From an uncultured Oscillospiraceae bacterium (GTDB taxonomy: Bacteria; Bacillota; Clostridia; Oscillospirales; Oscillospiraceae): 63,350 nt of DNA. The stretch spans positions 1 to 63,350 of the forward strand of contig CANQJZ010000010.1 of NCBI GenBank assembly GCA_947624385.1. The letters run 5' to 3'. The position numbers and the translations under genes were made by a program. Shown here piece after piece: positions 52,054-59,830 of the stretch. The notes under the pieces are model-generated. The model saw only the letters and a program-made list of their open reading frames with translations. It had not been told where the DNA came from and did no database searches. How positions within the stretch are numbered: the first letter of the stretch is position 1; each line of letters starts with the position of its first letter.

Positions 52054-52410
52054 ATGCTTTTGCCAATTTATATCGACGGCAACCAGGAGGGGACCCTCAC
52101 CGTGGAGCGCCAGGGGGCGCTGACGGTGATGCGGGCCGACATGCGGGACGTGGGCCGGGTGGTGCGGCTGAGCGTATACGGGGAAAAGAGCGGGTATCTG
52201 GGGGTGCCGGAGCCACAGGACGGGCGGCTGCGGCTGACAAGGCGGTTCACCAATCTGGACATGCTGCGGTTTCCACAGCGTATCGAGTACGCCGCCGAGC
52301 GGCCTTTGCCGGGCAGGGGCGTGCAGCCAAGCGCGCCGGAGCCGCCCAAGGAGGAGCCGGGCGAGAAACGCCACGTGCTCTGGATGGGCGGCAAGCCCTA
52401 TTATTTTTAG
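52054..52410 (+). CDS. Conserved hypothetical protein, 118 aa
   Basis: Start ATG 52054 behind a GGGGG stretch. The sequence MLLPIYIDGNQEGTLTVERQ...VMRADMRDVGRVVRLSVYGEKSGYLGVPEP looks like a compact beta-rich domain (1-85), followed by a Pro/Glu linker and HVLWMGGKPYYF at the end. No catalytic motif and no signal peptide. I do not recognise a named family. It stands between the hairpin cassette and the pdp promoter. Confidence 0.7.
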   Translation: MLLPIYIDGNQEGTLTVERQGALTVMRADMRDVGRVVRLSVYGEKSGYLGVPEPQDGRLRLTRRFTNLDMLRFPQRIEYAAERPLPGRGVQPSAPEPPKEEPGEKRHVLWMGGKPYYF

Positions 52411-52430
52411 TAGCTAAATGGTGGAAAGTG

Positions 52431-52439
52431 TGCTATACT
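52431..52439 (+). promoter_or_regulatory. Extended -10 promoter of pdp
   Basis: TGCTATACT extended -10 with only a weak -35 (TAGCTA at 52411-52416), 45 bases before the pdp start. Confidence 0.55.
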
Positions 52440-52483
52440 GTGAGAAAATAATTGCGCAAATTGCACAAATGAGGTGACTTGCT

Positions 52484-53788
52484 ATGCGAATGACGGACCT
52501 GATAGGCAAAAAACGGGACGGCGGCGCGCTCAGCCGGGACGAGATACGGTGGATGATCGAGGGGTATACGAAAGGCGATATACCCGATTACCAGATGAGC
52601 GCCATGTGTATGGCGATCTATTACCAGGGCATGGACAGCGAGGAGACGTACGAGCTGACCATGGCGATGCTGGACTCCGGGGACAAGATAGACCTGAGCG
52701 GCGTTCAGGGCGTGAAGGCCGACAAACATTCCACCGGCGGCGTGGGGGACAAGACAAGTCTGGTGCTGTGCCCCATGGTGGCGGCGTGCGGGGTGCATAT
52801 GGCAAAGCTGTCGGGCCGGGGCCTGGGCCACACCGGCGGGACCATCGACAAGCTGGAGAGCTTTCCCGGCTTTTCCACGGCCATCGCAGAGGACGCGTTT
52901 ATACGGCAGGTGAACGAGGTGGGCTTCGCCATCGCGGGCCAGACGGCGGAGCTTTGTCCGGCGGACAAGAAGCTGTACGCCCTGCGGGACGTGACGGCCA
53001 CGGTGGCGTCCCGGCCGCTGATCGTCAGCAGTATTTTGTGCAAGAAGCTGGCGGCGGGGGCGGACGTGATCGTGCTGGACGTGAAGACCGGCTCCGGGGC
53101 CTTCATGCAGACGGAGGAAGCGGCATTTGATTTGGCAAAGGGCCTTACGGAAGTGGGCCGCCGGGCGGGGAAAAAGGTGGTGGCCGTGGTCACGGACATG
53201 GACGAGCCGCTGGGCAACGCCGTGGGCAATGCGTTGGAGGTCAAGGAGGCGCTGGCCGCGCTGCGGGGCGAGTATAAGGGGGACCTTTTGGAGCTGTGCC
53301 TGACGCTGGGCACGCAAATTCTCCGGGAGGGCGGCGTGGCAAAGGACGACGCCGAGGCCAGAGCAATGCTGGAGCACGCCATCGAAAGCGGCGCGGCGCT
53401 GGAGAAGTTCGCCCAATTCGTCACCGCCCAGGGGGGCGACGCGTCGGCGGTGTACGACCCGTCAGTGCTGCCCGAGGCGCCGGTGAAGCTGGAAGTGCCG
53501 GCTGTTGACGGGGGCTGGGTCAAGCGTATCCACGCCGAGGACGTGGGCCTCACCAGCATGCGCCTGGGCGGCGGCCGTGCGGCCAAGGACGACGTTATCG
53601 ACCTGGCCGTGGGCGTGGTGCTGCACAAAAAGGTGGGCGACGCCGTGGCCGCGGGGGAGAGCCTGGGGACCATACACGCTCAGACGGAAAAGGCCGCCAA
53701 AGAGGCGGCGGACATGCTGCGGGCATGCTTCGAGATCGGGCCGGAAAAGGCGGAGCGGGCCCCGTTCATCAAGGGCGTGGTGCGGTAA
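52484..53788 (+). CDS. pdp: Pyrimidine-nucleoside phosphorylase
   Basis: 434 residues, thymidine/pyrimidine phosphorylase family. MRMTDLIGKKRDGGALSRDEI at the start, KADKHSTGGVGDKTSL (phosphate/nucleoside site, about 80-95), SGRGLGHTGGTIDKLES (about 110-126) and DVKTGSGAFM near 192. It splits pyrimidine nucleosides into base and (deoxy)ribose-1-phosphate. A uridine-kinase-like gene two positions downstream also handles pyrimidine nucleosides. Confidence 0.95.
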   Translation: MRMTDLIGKKRDGGALSRDEIRWMIEGYTKGDIPDYQMSAMCMAIYYQGMDSEETYELTMAMLDSGDKIDLSGVQGVKADKHSTGGVGDKTSLVLCPMVAACGVHMAKLSGRGLGHTGGTIDKLESFPGFSTAIAEDAFIRQVNEVGFAIAGQTAELCPADKKLYALRDVTATVASRPLIVSSILCKKLAAGADVIVLDVKTGSGAFMQTEEAAFDLAKGLTEVGRRAGKKVVAVVTDMDEPLGNAVGNALEVKEALAALRGEYKGDLLELCLTLGTQILREGGVAKDDAEARAMLEHAIESGAALEKFAQFVTAQGGDASAVYDPSVLPEAPVKLEVPAVDGGWVKRIHAEDVGLTSMRLGGGRAAKDDVIDLAVGVVLHKKVGDAVAAGESLGTIHAQTEKAAKEAADMLRACFEIGPEKAERAPFIKGVVR

Positions 53789-53847
53789 GGCTTGCTTTTT
53801 TCAAATTTCCTTGTATAATGACCAAAGAAAGTGCGGGAGGCGAAGGT

Positions 53848-54267
53848 ATGGCGAGACGGGCGCTCATCGTGGACGGACAGGGCGGCGGCATCGGCGCGCA
53901 GCTGGCAAAAATGCTGGCCCATGAACTGCCGGCGGGCTGGGAGCTGATCGCCGTGGGGACCAATGTGACGGCCACGGGGGCGATGCTCCGGGCCGGCGCG
54001 TCCCAGGGGGCCACGGGGGAGAACGCCGTGGTCTATAACGCCGCAAGGGCGGACCTGATCATGGGGCCCATCGGCGTGCTGCTGGCCAACGGCATTTTGG
54101 GGGAGGTATCCCCCGCGATGGCGGCGGCGGTGTCCGGCGCGGCGGCGGTGAAGATCTTGATACCCACGTCCACCTGCGGCGTTTACGTGGCCGGGACGGA
54201 AGAGCTGCGGCTGGAGGACTACCTGCGCCTGGCCGTGGAACAGGCCCGGGCCGTGATGGCATCATGA
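53848..54267 (+). CDS. DUF3842 family protein
   Basis: 139 residues from ATG 53848 (GGGAGG ribosome site). LIVDGQGGGIGAQLAKML (7-24), AVGTNVTATGAMLRAGASQGATGENAVV and the IMGPIGVLLANGILGEVSPAMA stretch define the DUF3842 family of small Rossmann-like proteins. Biochemical role unknown. The stop overlaps the start of the kinase-like gene by 4 bases. Confidence 0.85.
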   Translation: MARRALIVDGQGGGIGAQLAKMLAHELPAGWELIAVGTNVTATGAMLRAGASQGATGENAVVYNAARADLIMGPIGVLLANGILGEVSPAMAAAVSGAAAVKILIPTSTCGVYVAGTEELRLEDYLRLAVEQARAVMAS

Positions 54268-54848
54268 CGGCGGTCTATGAAAACACGATTCGTCTGGTGA
54301 CGGAGCTCATACTGGGCGCGCCGCCGGGAAAGCCCTTTGTGGTCGCCATCGACGGCCGCTCCGGCAGCGGCAAGTCCGATTTGGCCCGGCGGCTGGCGGA
54401 AAATGTCGCGTGTACGGTCATACATACGGACGATTACTATCTGCCCATGGAAAAACGGGCGCCCGACTGGCGGAAGATACCCTGCGCCAACATGGACCTT
54501 ATGCGGCTGCGGCAGGAGGTGTTGGAGCCGTTTTTGGCCGGACAGGCCGGGTCCTACCGGCCATACGACTGCAAAAGCGGGACGTATCGACCGGCCAGAG
54601 CGGTCCCGCCGGGGGATGTGCTGCTGATCGAGGGCAGCTACAGTCACAACAAAGAGCTGGCGTGGCTGTGCGATCTGAAGATATTTTTGACCTGCTCGCC
54701 CCAAGCCCAGAAAGAGCGGCTCATGGCCCGGGAGGGGGAGCATTACCGGGACTTTGAACAGCTCTGGATACCCCTGGAGGAGGCCTATATCGACCGGTAC
54801 GACATCGGCCGGGGCGGGCTTCTCATGGATACCACGTCGTGGTTCTAA
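54264..54848 (+). CDS. Uridine kinase-like P-loop protein
   Basis: 194 residues. P-loop AIDGRSGSGKSDLARRL (28-44), HTDDYYLPMEKR near 54-65, LLIEGSYSHNKELA (about 120-133). This is the uridine kinase/phosphoribulokinase-like fold; the exact phosphoryl acceptor is not set. Coupled to DUF3842. A small hairpin (ACGGCC-AGGAA-GGCCGT, 54857-54873) follows the stop. Confidence 0.85.
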   Translation: MTAVYENTIRLVTELILGAPPGKPFVVAIDGRSGSGKSDLARRLAENVACTVIHTDDYYLPMEKRAPDWRKIPCANMDLMRLRQEVLEPFLAGQAGSYRPYDCKSGTYRPARAVPPGDVLLIEGSYSHNKELAWLCDLKIFLTCSPQAQKERLMAREGEHYRDFEQLWIPLEEAYIDRYDIGRGGLLMDTTSWF

Positions 54849-54974
54849 TGGTAAAAAACGGCCAGGAAGGCCGTCAAATATACTGCGATCTGCCCCAGCG
54901 CTCCGAAAAAAGCCAGGAAGGCGGTGCCGCCCAGAAGGACGCGGCCAAAAGACTTTTGAAGGAGAATTCTCAGC

Positions 54975-55544
54975 ATGCAGAAAACCAAATCCCTAAAAAA
55001 CCTTGTCCTGGCGGCTATGTTCATGGCCATCGGCCTGGTGCTGCCCTTTCTGACGGGCCAGATCCAGCAGATCGGCAACATGCTCCTGCCCATGCACCTG
55101 CCCGTGTTTTTGTGCGGGCTCATCTGCGGGTGGCAGTACGGTCTGGCGGTGGGCTTCATCCTGCCGCTGCTGCGGTCGGTGCTGTTCGGCATGCCGCCCA
55201 TGTACCCCCAGGCGGTGTCCATGGCCTTTGAGCTGGCGACCTACGGGGCCGTGGCCGGGTGGCTCTACAGCCGCTCCCGCTGGCAGTGCGTCCTGGCGCT
55301 TTATAAGGCCCTGGTGGCCGCGATGGTGGCCGGACGGCTGGTATGGGCCGTGGCACGGGTCGTTATGAGCGGCGTGTCCGACTCGGCGTTCACCTGGCAG
55401 ATGTTCCTGTCCGGGGCCATTACCACCGCCATCCCCGGCATCATCTTGCAGCTGGTGCTCATCCCCGCCGTCATGGTGGCGCTGGATAAGGCTGGCATGG
55501 TCCGCTTCCGCCGGGAAGAAAAGCCCCGGAAGGCCAACGCGTAA
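54975..55544 (+). CDS. ECF transporter substrate-specific (S) component
   Basis: 189 residues, six membrane helices, short basic ends (KTKSLKNLVLAAMFMAIGLVLPFLTGQIQQIG at the start, RREEKPRKANA at the end). The loop after helix 1 and LPMHLPVFLCGLICGWQYGLAVGFILPLLRS (about 38-68) fit the ECF S-component superfamily. The vitamin cannot be assigned. No EcfA/EcfT genes are nearby, so it would share a common energising module. Ribosome site AAGGAGAATTC. Confidence 0.85.
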   Translation: MQKTKSLKNLVLAAMFMAIGLVLPFLTGQIQQIGNMLLPMHLPVFLCGLICGWQYGLAVGFILPLLRSVLFGMPPMYPQAVSMAFELATYGAVAGWLYSRSRWQCVLALYKALVAAMVAGRLVWAVARVVMSGVSDSAFTWQMFLSGAITTAIPGIILQLVLIPAVMVALDKAGMVRFRREEKPRKANA

Positions 55545-55564
55545 CAAACTGGATATGAGAAAAG

Positions 55565-55587
55565 GCGCCGCCCAGGAAGGGCGGCGC
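55565..55587. terminator. GC hairpin after the ECF gene
   Basis: 9-bp stem GCGCCGCCC/GGGCGGCGC, loop AGGAA; the T-run is only on the minus side. Confidence 0.5.
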
Positions 55588-55600
55588 GGGTTCCTGTTAT

Positions 55601-55650
55601 GGCCCCCTTGTGAAAGGGGGCTGTCATGCGTCAGCATGACTGGGGGATTG
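55601..55650. repeat. Family B repeat, copy B3 (inverted orientation)
   Basis: Reverse complement reads CAATCCCCC, AGTCATGC-TGAC-GCATGAC hairpin, then GCCCCC-TTTCACAA-GGGGGC. Forms an inverted pair with B4. Confidence 0.85.
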
Positions 55651-55665
55651 GCGTACATCTAACAG

Positions 55666-55722
55666 CAATCCCCCCGAGCCGCCATTCGGCGGCCCACCCC
55701 CCTTTGACAAGGGGGGCCTTCG
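55666..55722. repeat. Family B repeat, copy B4
   Basis: CAATCCCCCC, GCCGCC-ATTC-GGCGGC, CCCCCC-TTTGACAA-GGGGGG, CCTTCG. Almost identical to B2 about 18.9 kb away. Confidence 0.87.
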
Positions 55723-55748
55723 ATATTGCACGCTCTACGCTGCGTCGG

Positions 55749-55778
55749 TTGTCAAGGGAGCCTGTCTGGCGGTATACT
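55749..55778 (+). promoter_or_regulatory. Promoter of the XRE membrane regulator
   Basis: TTGTCA (55749-55754) and TATACT (55773-55778), spacing 18. Confidence 0.7.
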
Positions 55779-55795
55779 GACGGCGAGGTGATGAT

Positions 55796-56557
55796 ATGGA
55801 CGGGATAGACCGGGAGCGGTTCGGGCCATTCGTGGCCCAGCTGCGGAAGGAAAAGGGGCTGACCCAAAAGGAGCTGGCGGAGCGTATCCATGTGTCCGAC
55901 AAGGCGGTGAGCAAGTGGGAACGGTCCGCGGGGCTGCCGGACATCGCGCTGCTAATCCCCCTGGCGGAGGCGCTGGGTGTGACGGTGACGGAGCTTTTGC
56001 AGGGCCGTCGGACAGCGGCGCAGAACACCGTGAGCGCGGTCGAGGCGGAGGCGATGGTGCGGCGGGTGCTGACCATGTCCGACCAGGAGCAGTCCCGCGG
56101 CGGGCCGGACCGGAAAAAGTGGGGGATACGGTACGCCCTGTGCCTGGTCCCGGCGGCGGTCTCGATGTGGTGGCTCGTGCGCGGGATGGCAGAGGACGCT
56201 GACCACTGGCTCACGTACCAGCCCGCGGTGGTGATGACGGTATTGGCTTGCGCGTTCGGGCTGTACTTTTGTCTGTTCGCACGGACGCGGCTGCCCTGGT
56301 ACTACGACGCGGATAAGATCGGCTTTTATCAGGACGGGCCGGTGCGTATCAATATGCCCGGGGTGCGGTTCAATAACAGCACCTGGCCAAATATTCTGAC
56401 GGGCCTGCGGGTGTGGGCGCTGCTGACGATGGCCCTGAGCGGGGCGGTGTGCGCGCTGGCGAAATGGGTGTTCGGGCCGGGACCGCTGGCGGCGTATCTG
56501 CCCATGGGGTCCCTGGCGGGGCTGCTGGCGGCGATCTATGTGCCGGGGAGGAAGTAG
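55796..56557 (+). CDS. XRE-family regulator with C-terminal membrane domain
   Basis: 253 residues. HTH near residues 14-68 (LRKEKGLTQKELAERIHVSDKAVSKWERSAGLPDIALLIPLAEALGV), followed by a linker and three or four membrane helices (about 110-128, 145-162, 205-225, 232-250). Such one-protein sensor-regulators are common in clostridia, often affecting envelope or drug-response genes. The ligand is unknown. Ribosome site GAGGTGAT. Family B repeats lie on both sides of the gene. Confidence 0.85.
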   Translation: MDGIDRERFGPFVAQLRKEKGLTQKELAERIHVSDKAVSKWERSAGLPDIALLIPLAEALGVTVTELLQGRRTAAQNTVSAVEAEAMVRRVLTMSDQEQSRGGPDRKKWGIRYALCLVPAAVSMWWLVRGMAEDADHWLTYQPAVVMTVLACAFGLYFCLFARTRLPWYYDADKIGFYQDGPVRINMPGVRFNNSTWPNILTGLRVWALLTMALSGAVCALAKWVFGPGPLAAYLPMGSLAGLLAAIYVPGRK

Positions 56558-56598
56558 GAAAACAGCGAGGGGGCGTTGCCAGACTTGGGGACTGGTAA

Positions 56599-56657
56599 CA
56601 ATCCCCCAGTCAGCGCCATAGGCGCTGACAGCCCCCTTTACACAAGGGGGCCTTTCG
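56599..56657. repeat. Family B repeat, copy B5
   Basis: CAATCCCCC, perfect 9-bp hairpin GTCAGCGCC-ATA-GGCGCTGAC, then GCCCCC-TTTACACAA-GGGGGC and CTTTCG. Confidence 0.87.
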
Positions 56658-56679
56658 ATAGGGAAGGGATATAAAATGA

Positions 56680-56733
56680 CAATCCCCCCGCCCGCCGATG
56701 GCGGGCACCCCCCTTTGACAAGGGGGGCTTTCG
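56680..56733. repeat. Family B repeat, copy B6
   Basis: CAATCCCCCC, CCCGCC-GAT-GGCGGG, CCCCCC-TTTGACAA-GGGGGG, CTTTCGG. It lies just past the stop of spoVAE and may serve as its terminator. Confidence 0.87.
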
Positions 56734-56740
56734 GTATTGA

Positions 56741-57112
56741 TCAGTATTTTTCCTTGCTCTTGAAGAGGGAGGCGACTAAAATGCCGAAGAAGATGGCGGC
56801 GCAGATGCCGCCGGCGGCGGAGGTGAAGCCCCCGGTGAAGGCGCCAAGTACGCCCTTTTCCGCAACGGCCTCTTTTACGCCCTTCGCCAGAAGGTTGCCA
56901 AAGCCCGTCAGGGGCACCGTGGCGCCAGCTCCGGCCCAATCCACAAGGGGCTGGTAAAGCCCTATGGCCCCCAATATCACCCCCGCCACCACGTAGGCGG
57001 TCAGGATACGGGCCGGGGTCAGCCGGGTCAGGTCGATGAGAAGCTGGCCGATGAGGCATAAAGCCCCGCCTACCAGAAACGTCTTCAGAAATGTCATTAC
57101 AGTTTCGTTCAT
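56741..57112 (-). CDS. spoVAE: Stage V sporulation protein AE
   Basis: 123 residues, four membrane helices, with FLVGGALCLIGQLLIDLTRLTPARIL (about 12-37) and PLTGFGNLLAKGVKEAV (about 68-84) typical of SpoVAE. Part of the SpoVA channel that moves Ca-dipicolinate into the forespore. Its start follows the spoVAD stop by 1 base. Confidence 0.93.
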   Translation of the reverse strand: MNETVMTFLKTFLVGGALCLIGQLLIDLTRLTPARILTAYVVAGVILGAIGLYQPLVDWAGAGATVPLTGFGNLLAKGVKEAVAEKGVLGAFTGGFTSAAGGICAAIFFGILVASLFKSKEKY

Positions 57113-57113
57113 A

Positions 57114-58133
57114 TTAGCACCTATCGTTTTCCAGCGCCACCGCGTGGCAGATGGCGGGGATGCTCTCGCCCTGCTGGTTGGTGGTGGGGCTCATCATGGC
57201 CCCTGTGGCGGCGAAGAGCAGCTTGTTCCAGTTGTGCTCCAGCATGCCGTGCAAAAGATGGCCGCACAGGACGGCAGCCGAGCAGCCGCAGCCGGAGCCG
57301 CCGGCGTGGGCGTCCTGACCGCGGGTGGCGTAGATGAGCCGGCCGCAGTCCATGTACCGCACGCCCAGGTCTACGCCGTCCCGGCGGAAAAGATCCGCCA
57401 GGATGCCGGCGCCCACCGCGCCCAGGTCGCCGGTGACGATGGCGTCGTAGTAGTCCGGGCCACGGCCCGTGTCCGCAAAATGGGCCTTCAGGGTCTCGTA
57501 GGCCGCCGGGGCCATGGCCGCGCCCATGTTGTTCATGTCCGTCACACCAGCGTCGGTGATCACGCCGGTGGTGATGTGGGTCACGTAGGGGGCGGGGCCG
57601 TCGGCTTTTAAAATCAAAGCGCCAGCGCCGGTGACGGTCCACTGAGCCGTGGGCGGCCGCTGGTTGCCGTATTGGAGGGGGAAGCGGTACTGGCGCTCCG
57701 CCGAGCAGAAATGGCTGCTGGTGGCCGCGGCGGCGACGTTGCAAAAGCCCCCGTCGATCATCATGGCGGCCAGGGACAGTCCCTCGGCCATTGTGGAGCA
57801 GGCACCGTACAGGCCAAAGTAGGGCACGCCGCACTCCCGCATGGCGTAGGCCGAGCCGGCGCACTGGTTCAGAAGGTCCCCGGAAAAGACGTATTCCACG
57901 TCCCCCGGCGGGGTCTTGGCCTTGTCGCAGGCGATGGCGTAGCACATCTTGAGCATGGCGCTCTCCGCCTTCTCCCAGCTTTTCGCGCCAAAGCGGGAGT
58001 CCTCGCTCAGGTAGTCAAAATATTTCCGCAGAGGGCCTTCGCTCTCTTTTTTGCCGCCCACGCACGCCGCCGCGGCGACGCCCGGCTGCATGGTCAGGCG
58101 GACGGTCTGTTTTCCAAGTCGTTTCGTTTCCAT
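57114..58133 (-). CDS. spoVAD: Stage V sporulation protein AD
   Basis: 339 residues from ATG 58133 (METKRLGKQTVRL), chosen by alignment with the usual SpoVAD start. There is no clear ribosome site, which is odd. Thiolase-like fold with GLYGACSTMAEGLSLAAMM (about 118-136), ATSSHFCSAERQYRFPLQYGNQRPPTAQWTVTG and HAGGSGCGCSAAV. It binds dipicolinic acid in the SpoVA complex. spoVAC, normally directly upstream, is absent; an unrelated XRE gene and its terminator lie there. Confidence 0.93.
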   Translation of the reverse strand: METKRLGKQTVRLTMQPGVAAAACVGGKKESEGPLRKYFDYLSEDSRFGAKSWEKAESAMLKMCYAIACDKAKTPPGDVEYVFSGDLLNQCAGSAYAMRECGVPYFGLYGACSTMAEGLSLAAMMIDGGFCNVAAAATSSHFCSAERQYRFPLQYGNQRPPTAQWTVTGAGALILKADGPAPYVTHITTGVITDAGVTDMNNMGAAMAPAAYETLKAHFADTGRGPDYYDAIVTGDLGAVGAGILADLFRRDGVDLGVRYMDCGRLIYATRGQDAHAGGSGCGCSAAVLCGHLLHGMLEHNWNKLLFAATGAMMSPTTNQQGESIPAICHAVALENDRC

Positions 58134-58157
58134 GACCGTAGTGTGCGCGGCGGGGAC

Positions 58158-58193
58158 AAAAAAATACGGGCCGGGAAGAAATTCTTCCCGGCC
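58158..58193 (-). terminator. Terminator of the XRE gene upstream of spoVAD
   Basis: 10-bp stem GGCCGGGAAG/CTTCCCGGCC, loop AATTT-type, then seven T on the minus strand (58158-58164). It leaves only about 25 bases for a spoVAD promoter. Confidence 0.88.
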
Positions 58194-58203
58194 TGCGTCT
58201 TTA

Positions 58204-58503
58204 TTACGGGCGCGGTATGCGCTTGTTCTTCTCCCGCAGGTGGTCCACAAGGGCGTGGACAAGGGCGATATCGTCGTCCGTGAGTCCGGCGACGCTGACG
58301 CTGCTGGTGGAGTCTACGCCCAGAAGATAGTCGGTGGATACGGAAAAAACGCCGGCCAGGGCGGTGACGTATTGGGTGGACGGGACGGAAATGCCCATCT
58401 CCCAGGCGTTCACGCTGGCCCTCGTTATGCCAAGATGCTTCGCCAAAGCGGCCTGGGTCATGCCGCTTTGCTCACGCAGGCGTTTGATACGGTCCGCCAC
58501 CAT
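58204..58503 (-). CDS. XRE-family transcriptional regulator
   Basis: 99 residues from ATG 58503 (GGAGAGGGA site). HTH in 3-60 (RIKRLREQSGMTQAALAKHLGITRASVNAWEMGISVPSTQYVTALAGVFSVSTDYLLG), and a C-terminal helix HALVDHLREKNKR. A perfect 9-1-9 palindrome at 58559-58577 lies in its upstream region between it and the divergent acyltransferase gene, a likely operator for autoregulation. Confidence 0.88.
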   Translation of the reverse strand: MVADRIKRLREQSGMTQAALAKHLGITRASVNAWEMGISVPSTQYVTALAGVFSVSTDYLLGVDSTSSVSVAGLTDDDIALVHALVDHLREKNKRIPRP

Positions 58504-58558
58504 AGTACCATCCCTCTCCACGGTTTGGTTGTATGATACCTGATAGGAGTGGAAATTT

Positions 58559-58577
58559 AATTATCATTATGATAATT
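58559..58577. promoter_or_regulatory. Palindromic operator between divergent genes
   Basis: AATTATCAT-T-ATGATAATT, a perfect 9-bp inverted repeat, AT-rich within GC-rich surroundings. Probable binding site of the adjacent XRE regulator. Confidence 0.65.
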
Positions 58578-58581
58578 ATAA

Positions 58582-58610
58582 TTGACATACCCAAATAACT
58601 GGGGTATTAT
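58582..58610 (+). promoter_or_regulatory. Promoter of the 58637 acyltransferase
   Basis: TTGACA (58582-58587) and TATTAT (58605-58610), spacing 17. The spacer contains ATACCC-N8-GGGGTAT, a second inverted repeat. Confidence 0.8.
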
Positions 58611-58636
58611 GAGCAAAATGCCGGCAGATAAGGGGT

Positions 58637-59737
58637 ATGGGTGTGGAAAAGCGGAACGGGTCGATCGATGTCATGAAGTTCGTATACGCCTGGTTTGTGA
58701 CGTATTACCATTTCTATTTTGACACCCATGCGCATTTTATAAGTGGCCGATACGCCGTGGAATTTTTTCTGCTGGCGGCGGGGTCGTATTTTTTCCGCGC
58801 TATGGAGTTGAGCGGAGGAGAGCCGCCGCGCAAGTATATCGTCAGGCGGTTCTGGCGGTTTTTTCCCTGGACGGCCACCGCGTTCGTTTTCGCGTTCATT
58901 GTTATTCGCATCGTCATCAACGGGCAAACCCCGGCGTCGCTGGCCAGGTCCTTCAGCGGGGATATATGGGAAATGCTGATGATAAAGATGAACGGGATGA
59001 ATCAGGGAAAGCACCTGTTGAACTGTCCCGCATGGACGGTGAGCTGCATGCTGCTGGTAGAGATCGTGATGGCGGGGTGCTGGGCCAGAGATAGACGGGC
59101 GTTCGTGCAGATCGTGATGCCGGTTTCCCTGATCGTCGGCTTTGGCTGCTGGCGGAATGTGGAGAGCGTCGATCACGCCAATTGGGCTGTGTTTGCCGAC
59201 TTCGGGACGATACGGGTGTGGCTGGTCTATATCTGCGGCTTTTGCTGTTGGCGGTCCAGCCGGTATCTGCGGGAGTTGCCCCTGAACAGGAAAGCGGAGG
59301 CCGCGCTTACGGTTTTGGAGACCCTCTGTCACGGCTTTGCCGTTTGGGTCATGCTACGGTACAGCACGCGGAATCTCCAGTGGTGCACGCTGCTGGCGTT
59401 TTTCGCGGCCACGGCCATATCCCTGTCCGGCCACAGCCTCTGGGAGCGCGCTTTACGGCGGATATCCCGGCTCACCGACTGGCTGGGGGCTTTAAGCTTC
59501 AGCGTCTACCTTGTCCACTGGCCGATCATGCAGTATTTTGTGGCGCGCTACCCAGACACGGACGTGCTCTATGGGCACGTGGGGGCGGTGACGGCGGCGG
59601 TCGTGTGTGCGGCGGTGGGCCACTATTTCATCACCGGCGGTCTGCTCCGGCTTTGGCGGAAGAGCGTGCCAGGACTGAAGGAGGCGTTCTGTCTTCCCGG
59701 GGACGGCGGGGTGAGGGGTAAATTTCGGAAATCTTAA
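58637..59737 (+). CDS. Acyltransferase-3 family membrane protein
   Basis: 366 residues, nine or ten membrane helices. SIDVMKFVYAWFVTYYHFYF (8-28) with the family histidine, a RRFWRFFPW arginine motif near 70-78 and SFSVYLVHWPIMQYF near 295-310. It resembles O-acetyltransferases of surface sugars. It has its own promoter and is divergent from an XRE regulator, hence probably regulated. A second member of the family is encoded at 18106-19143. Confidence 0.85.
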   Translation: MGVEKRNGSIDVMKFVYAWFVTYYHFYFDTHAHFISGRYAVEFFLLAAGSYFFRAMELSGGEPPRKYIVRRFWRFFPWTATAFVFAFIVIRIVINGQTPASLARSFSGDIWEMLMIKMNGMNQGKHLLNCPAWTVSCMLLVEIVMAGCWARDRRAFVQIVMPVSLIVGFGCWRNVESVDHANWAVFADFGTIRVWLVYICGFCCWRSSRYLRELPLNRKAEAALTVLETLCHGFAVWVMLRYSTRNLQWCTLLAFFAATAISLSGHSLWERALRRISRLTDWLGALSFSVYLVHWPIMQYFVARYPDTDVLYGHVGAVTAAVVCAAVGHYFITGGLLRLWRKSVPGLKEAFCLPGDGGVRGKFRKS

Positions 59738-59755
59738 GATTCTTAATATTCTCTG

Positions 59756-59785
59756 TTGACAAATTGAAATGCGAGGGGATAAAAT
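59756..59785 (+). promoter_or_regulatory. Promoter of the Fn3-amidase gene
   Basis: TTGACA (59756-59761) and TAAAAT (59780-59785), spacing 18. Confidence 0.8.
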
Positions 59786-59830
59786 TCACTTAGTTACGAC
59801 AAACATCAGCAGAGAAGAGGATGAGTGCAT

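Noticed and set aside
54845-54975. Hydrophobic 43-residue minus-strand peptide next to the ECF gene
   Set aside because: It would start opposite the ECF gene start with no ribosome site or promoter; the hydrophobicity is probably accidental.
58134-58200. SigG-type promoter before spoVAD
   Set aside because: GTATT and CACACTA blocks occur at about the right spacing, but the start of transcription would fall on the ATG itself and GTATT overlaps the terminator T-run.
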